A stretch of DNA of 12,987 nucleotides from DASXUC01 sp036004445 (GTDB taxonomy: Bacteria; Sysuimicrobiota; Sysuimicrobiia; Sysuimicrobiales; Kaftiobacteriaceae), in the NCBI GenBank assembly GCA_036004445.1, contig DASYRL010000045.1, positions 1 through 12,987 of the forward strand, in the 5' to 3' direction. A model generated the notes under the pieces. The model did not search any database, had not been told where the DNA came from, and worked only from the letters and a program-made list of their open reading frames with translations. Made by a program: the position numbers and the translations under genes. The stretch's first letter is position 1, and every line of letters begins with the position of its first letter. Of this stretch, positions 12,434-12,987 are shown in pieces.

Positions 12434-12509
12434 GTGACTCGTGACTCGTGACTCGTGACTCGCAACTTCAGCTCTGGTCGAGTCACCAGTCACCAGTCAC
12501 CAGTCACTC
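12434..12509. repeat. Inverted 7-mer array (GTGACTN) in rpsJ/rplC spacer
   Basis: On the plus strand, 12434-12461 is four exact GTGACTC units. The opposite arm, 12480-12507, is four units in reverse complement (three GTGACTG and one GTGACTC read on the minus strand). The arms pair at 25 of 28 positions with a loop of about 18 bases. In the transcript the structure begins about five bases after the rpsJ stop and ends five bases before the GGAG of rplC. No T-run follows. It shares its unit with the infA/rpmJ spacer. Confidence 0.94.
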
Positions 12510-12512
12510 CGT

Positions 12513-12818
12513 CTAGAGTTTGATCTCGATGTCCACCCCGGCCGGCAAATCCAGGTGGCTGAGCGCGTCGACCGTCTTCTGGGTCGGCTCGAGGATGTCG
12601 ATCAGGCGCTTGTGCGTGCGCAGCTCGAAGTGTTCCATCGACTCCTTGTCGATGTGCGGCGAGCGGATCACGCAATACAGGTTGCGGGCCGTCGGCAGCG
12701 GTACCGGCCCGGAGACCCGCGCCCCCGTGCGCTTAACCGTGTCCACGATGCGCTCGGCCGACTGGTCCAGCACCTTGTGGTCGAATCCCCGGAGCTTGAT
12801 GCGGATGCGCTGCGCCAT
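12513..12818 (-). CDS. rpsJ: 30S ribosomal protein S10 (NusE)
   Basis: S10 lies in the head of the small subunit and, as NusE, couples ribosomes to RNA polymerase through NusG and takes part in antitermination with NusB. The 101-residue protein is standard: MAQRIRIKLRGFDHKVLDQS, the VSGPVPLPTARNLYCVIRSP loop that enters the ribosome, and KESMEHFELRTHKRLIDILE. It is three bases from the tuf stop, so its ribosome binding site lies in the tuf 3' end. It is the first gene of the S10 segment proper and is followed by a 94-base spacer occupied by the 7-mer hairpin. Confidence 0.98.
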   Translation of the reverse strand: MAQRIRIKLRGFDHKVLDQSAERIVDTVKRTGARVSGPVPLPTARNLYCVIRSPHIDKESMEHFELRTHKRLIDILEPTQKTVDALSHLDLPAGVDIEIKL

Positions 12819-12821
12819 GGG

Positions 12822-12987
12822 TTATTCCGCCACCTTGGTCACGACGCCGGCGCCGACGGTGCGCCCGCCTTCCCGGATCGCGAACCGCAGCCCCTCTTCC
12901 AGCGCCACCGGCGTGATCAGCGCCACGTCCAGGTTCACGTTGTCCCCCGGCATCACCATCTCCACCCCGTCCGGCAGTTTGATGTCC
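12822..12987 (-). CDS. tuf: Elongation factor Tu, 3' end (cut by window edge)
   Basis: EF-Tu delivers aminoacyl-tRNA to the ribosomal A site as a GTP complex. Only the last 54 codons are present. They match domain III: VEMVMPGDNVNLDVALITPV, the EEGLRFAIREGGRTVGAGVV segment, and the ending TKVAE before a TAA stop. The N-terminal GTPase domain lies beyond position 12987. The tuf-rpsJ junction, with a gap of only three bases, is the usual fusion of the str operon (rpsL-rpsG-fusA-tuf) to the S10 operon, so the promoters of this transcript are probably outside the window. Confidence 0.97.
   Translation of the reverse strand, partial: DIKLPDGVEMVMPGDNVNLDVALITPVALEEGLRFAIREGGRTVGAGVVTKVAE

Noticed and set aside
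12419..12493. N-terminal extension of L3 reading through the repeat array
   Set aside because: The extra residues are a translation of the 7-mer repeat, homologues start at MTVIIG, and a ribosome binding site precedes that ATG.

Overview
The window is a contiguous piece of the bacterial S10–spc ribosomal-protein cluster, transcribed entirely on the minus strand, so in the given orientation it reads from the 5' end of rpsM back to the 3' end of tuf. Gene order in transcription: tuf(partial)-rpsJ-rplC-rplD-rplW-rplB-rpsS-rplV-rpsC-rplP-rpmC-rpsQ-rplN-rplX-rplE-rpsZ-rpsH-rplF-rplR-rpsE-rplO-secY-adk-map-infA-rpmJ-rpsM(partial). Every gene is intact except the two cut by the window ends. No tRNA, rRNA, insertion sequence, CRISPR array or phage gene is visible, and no stretch over 300 bases lacks a gene.

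The source looks like a GC-rich bacterium (about two thirds GC by eye). The adk-map-infA-rpmJ segment, the short four-cysteine S14 (type Z), the zinc form of L36 and the zinc-ribbon L24 suggest a Terrabacteria-type lineage (Firmicutes/Actinobacteria/Armatimonadota-like) rather than a proteobacterium. The phylum cannot be fixed from this window. rpmD (L30) is missing between rpsE and rplO, which overlap by four bases.

Products: the 5' two thirds (12987 down to about 3446) encodes EF-Tu and 19 ribosomal proteins of both subunits. secY supplies the translocon pore, adk the adenylate kinase, map the enzyme that removes the initiator methionine, and infA initiation factor IF-1. rpmJ and rpsM then lead into the alpha-type segment beyond the window. 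Most junctions are tight: ATGA or TGATG overlaps at rplC/rplD, rplD/rplW, rpmC/rpsQ, rpsQ/rplN and rpsE/rplO, and longer overlaps at rpsC/rplP and rplO/secY.

The unusual content is in the spacers. Four of the longest (infA/rpmJ, rplR/rpsE, rplV/rpsC, rpsJ/rplC) are filled by a short tandem repeat followed by the same repeat in inverted orientation, so each would fold in mRNA into a long imperfect hairpin lying between the upstream stop codon and the next ribosome binding site. Two unit families are used: a 7-mer GTGACTN in two spacers and a 9-mer GTCTNCCCA in the other two. Four more spacers carry direct arrays or single copies of other short units (CGTTCCCG, GGACCCC) starting within a few bases of the upstream stop codon. 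A probable extended -10 promoter lies between map and infA. These repeats are the best candidates for something undescribed; their function is not known from the sequence.
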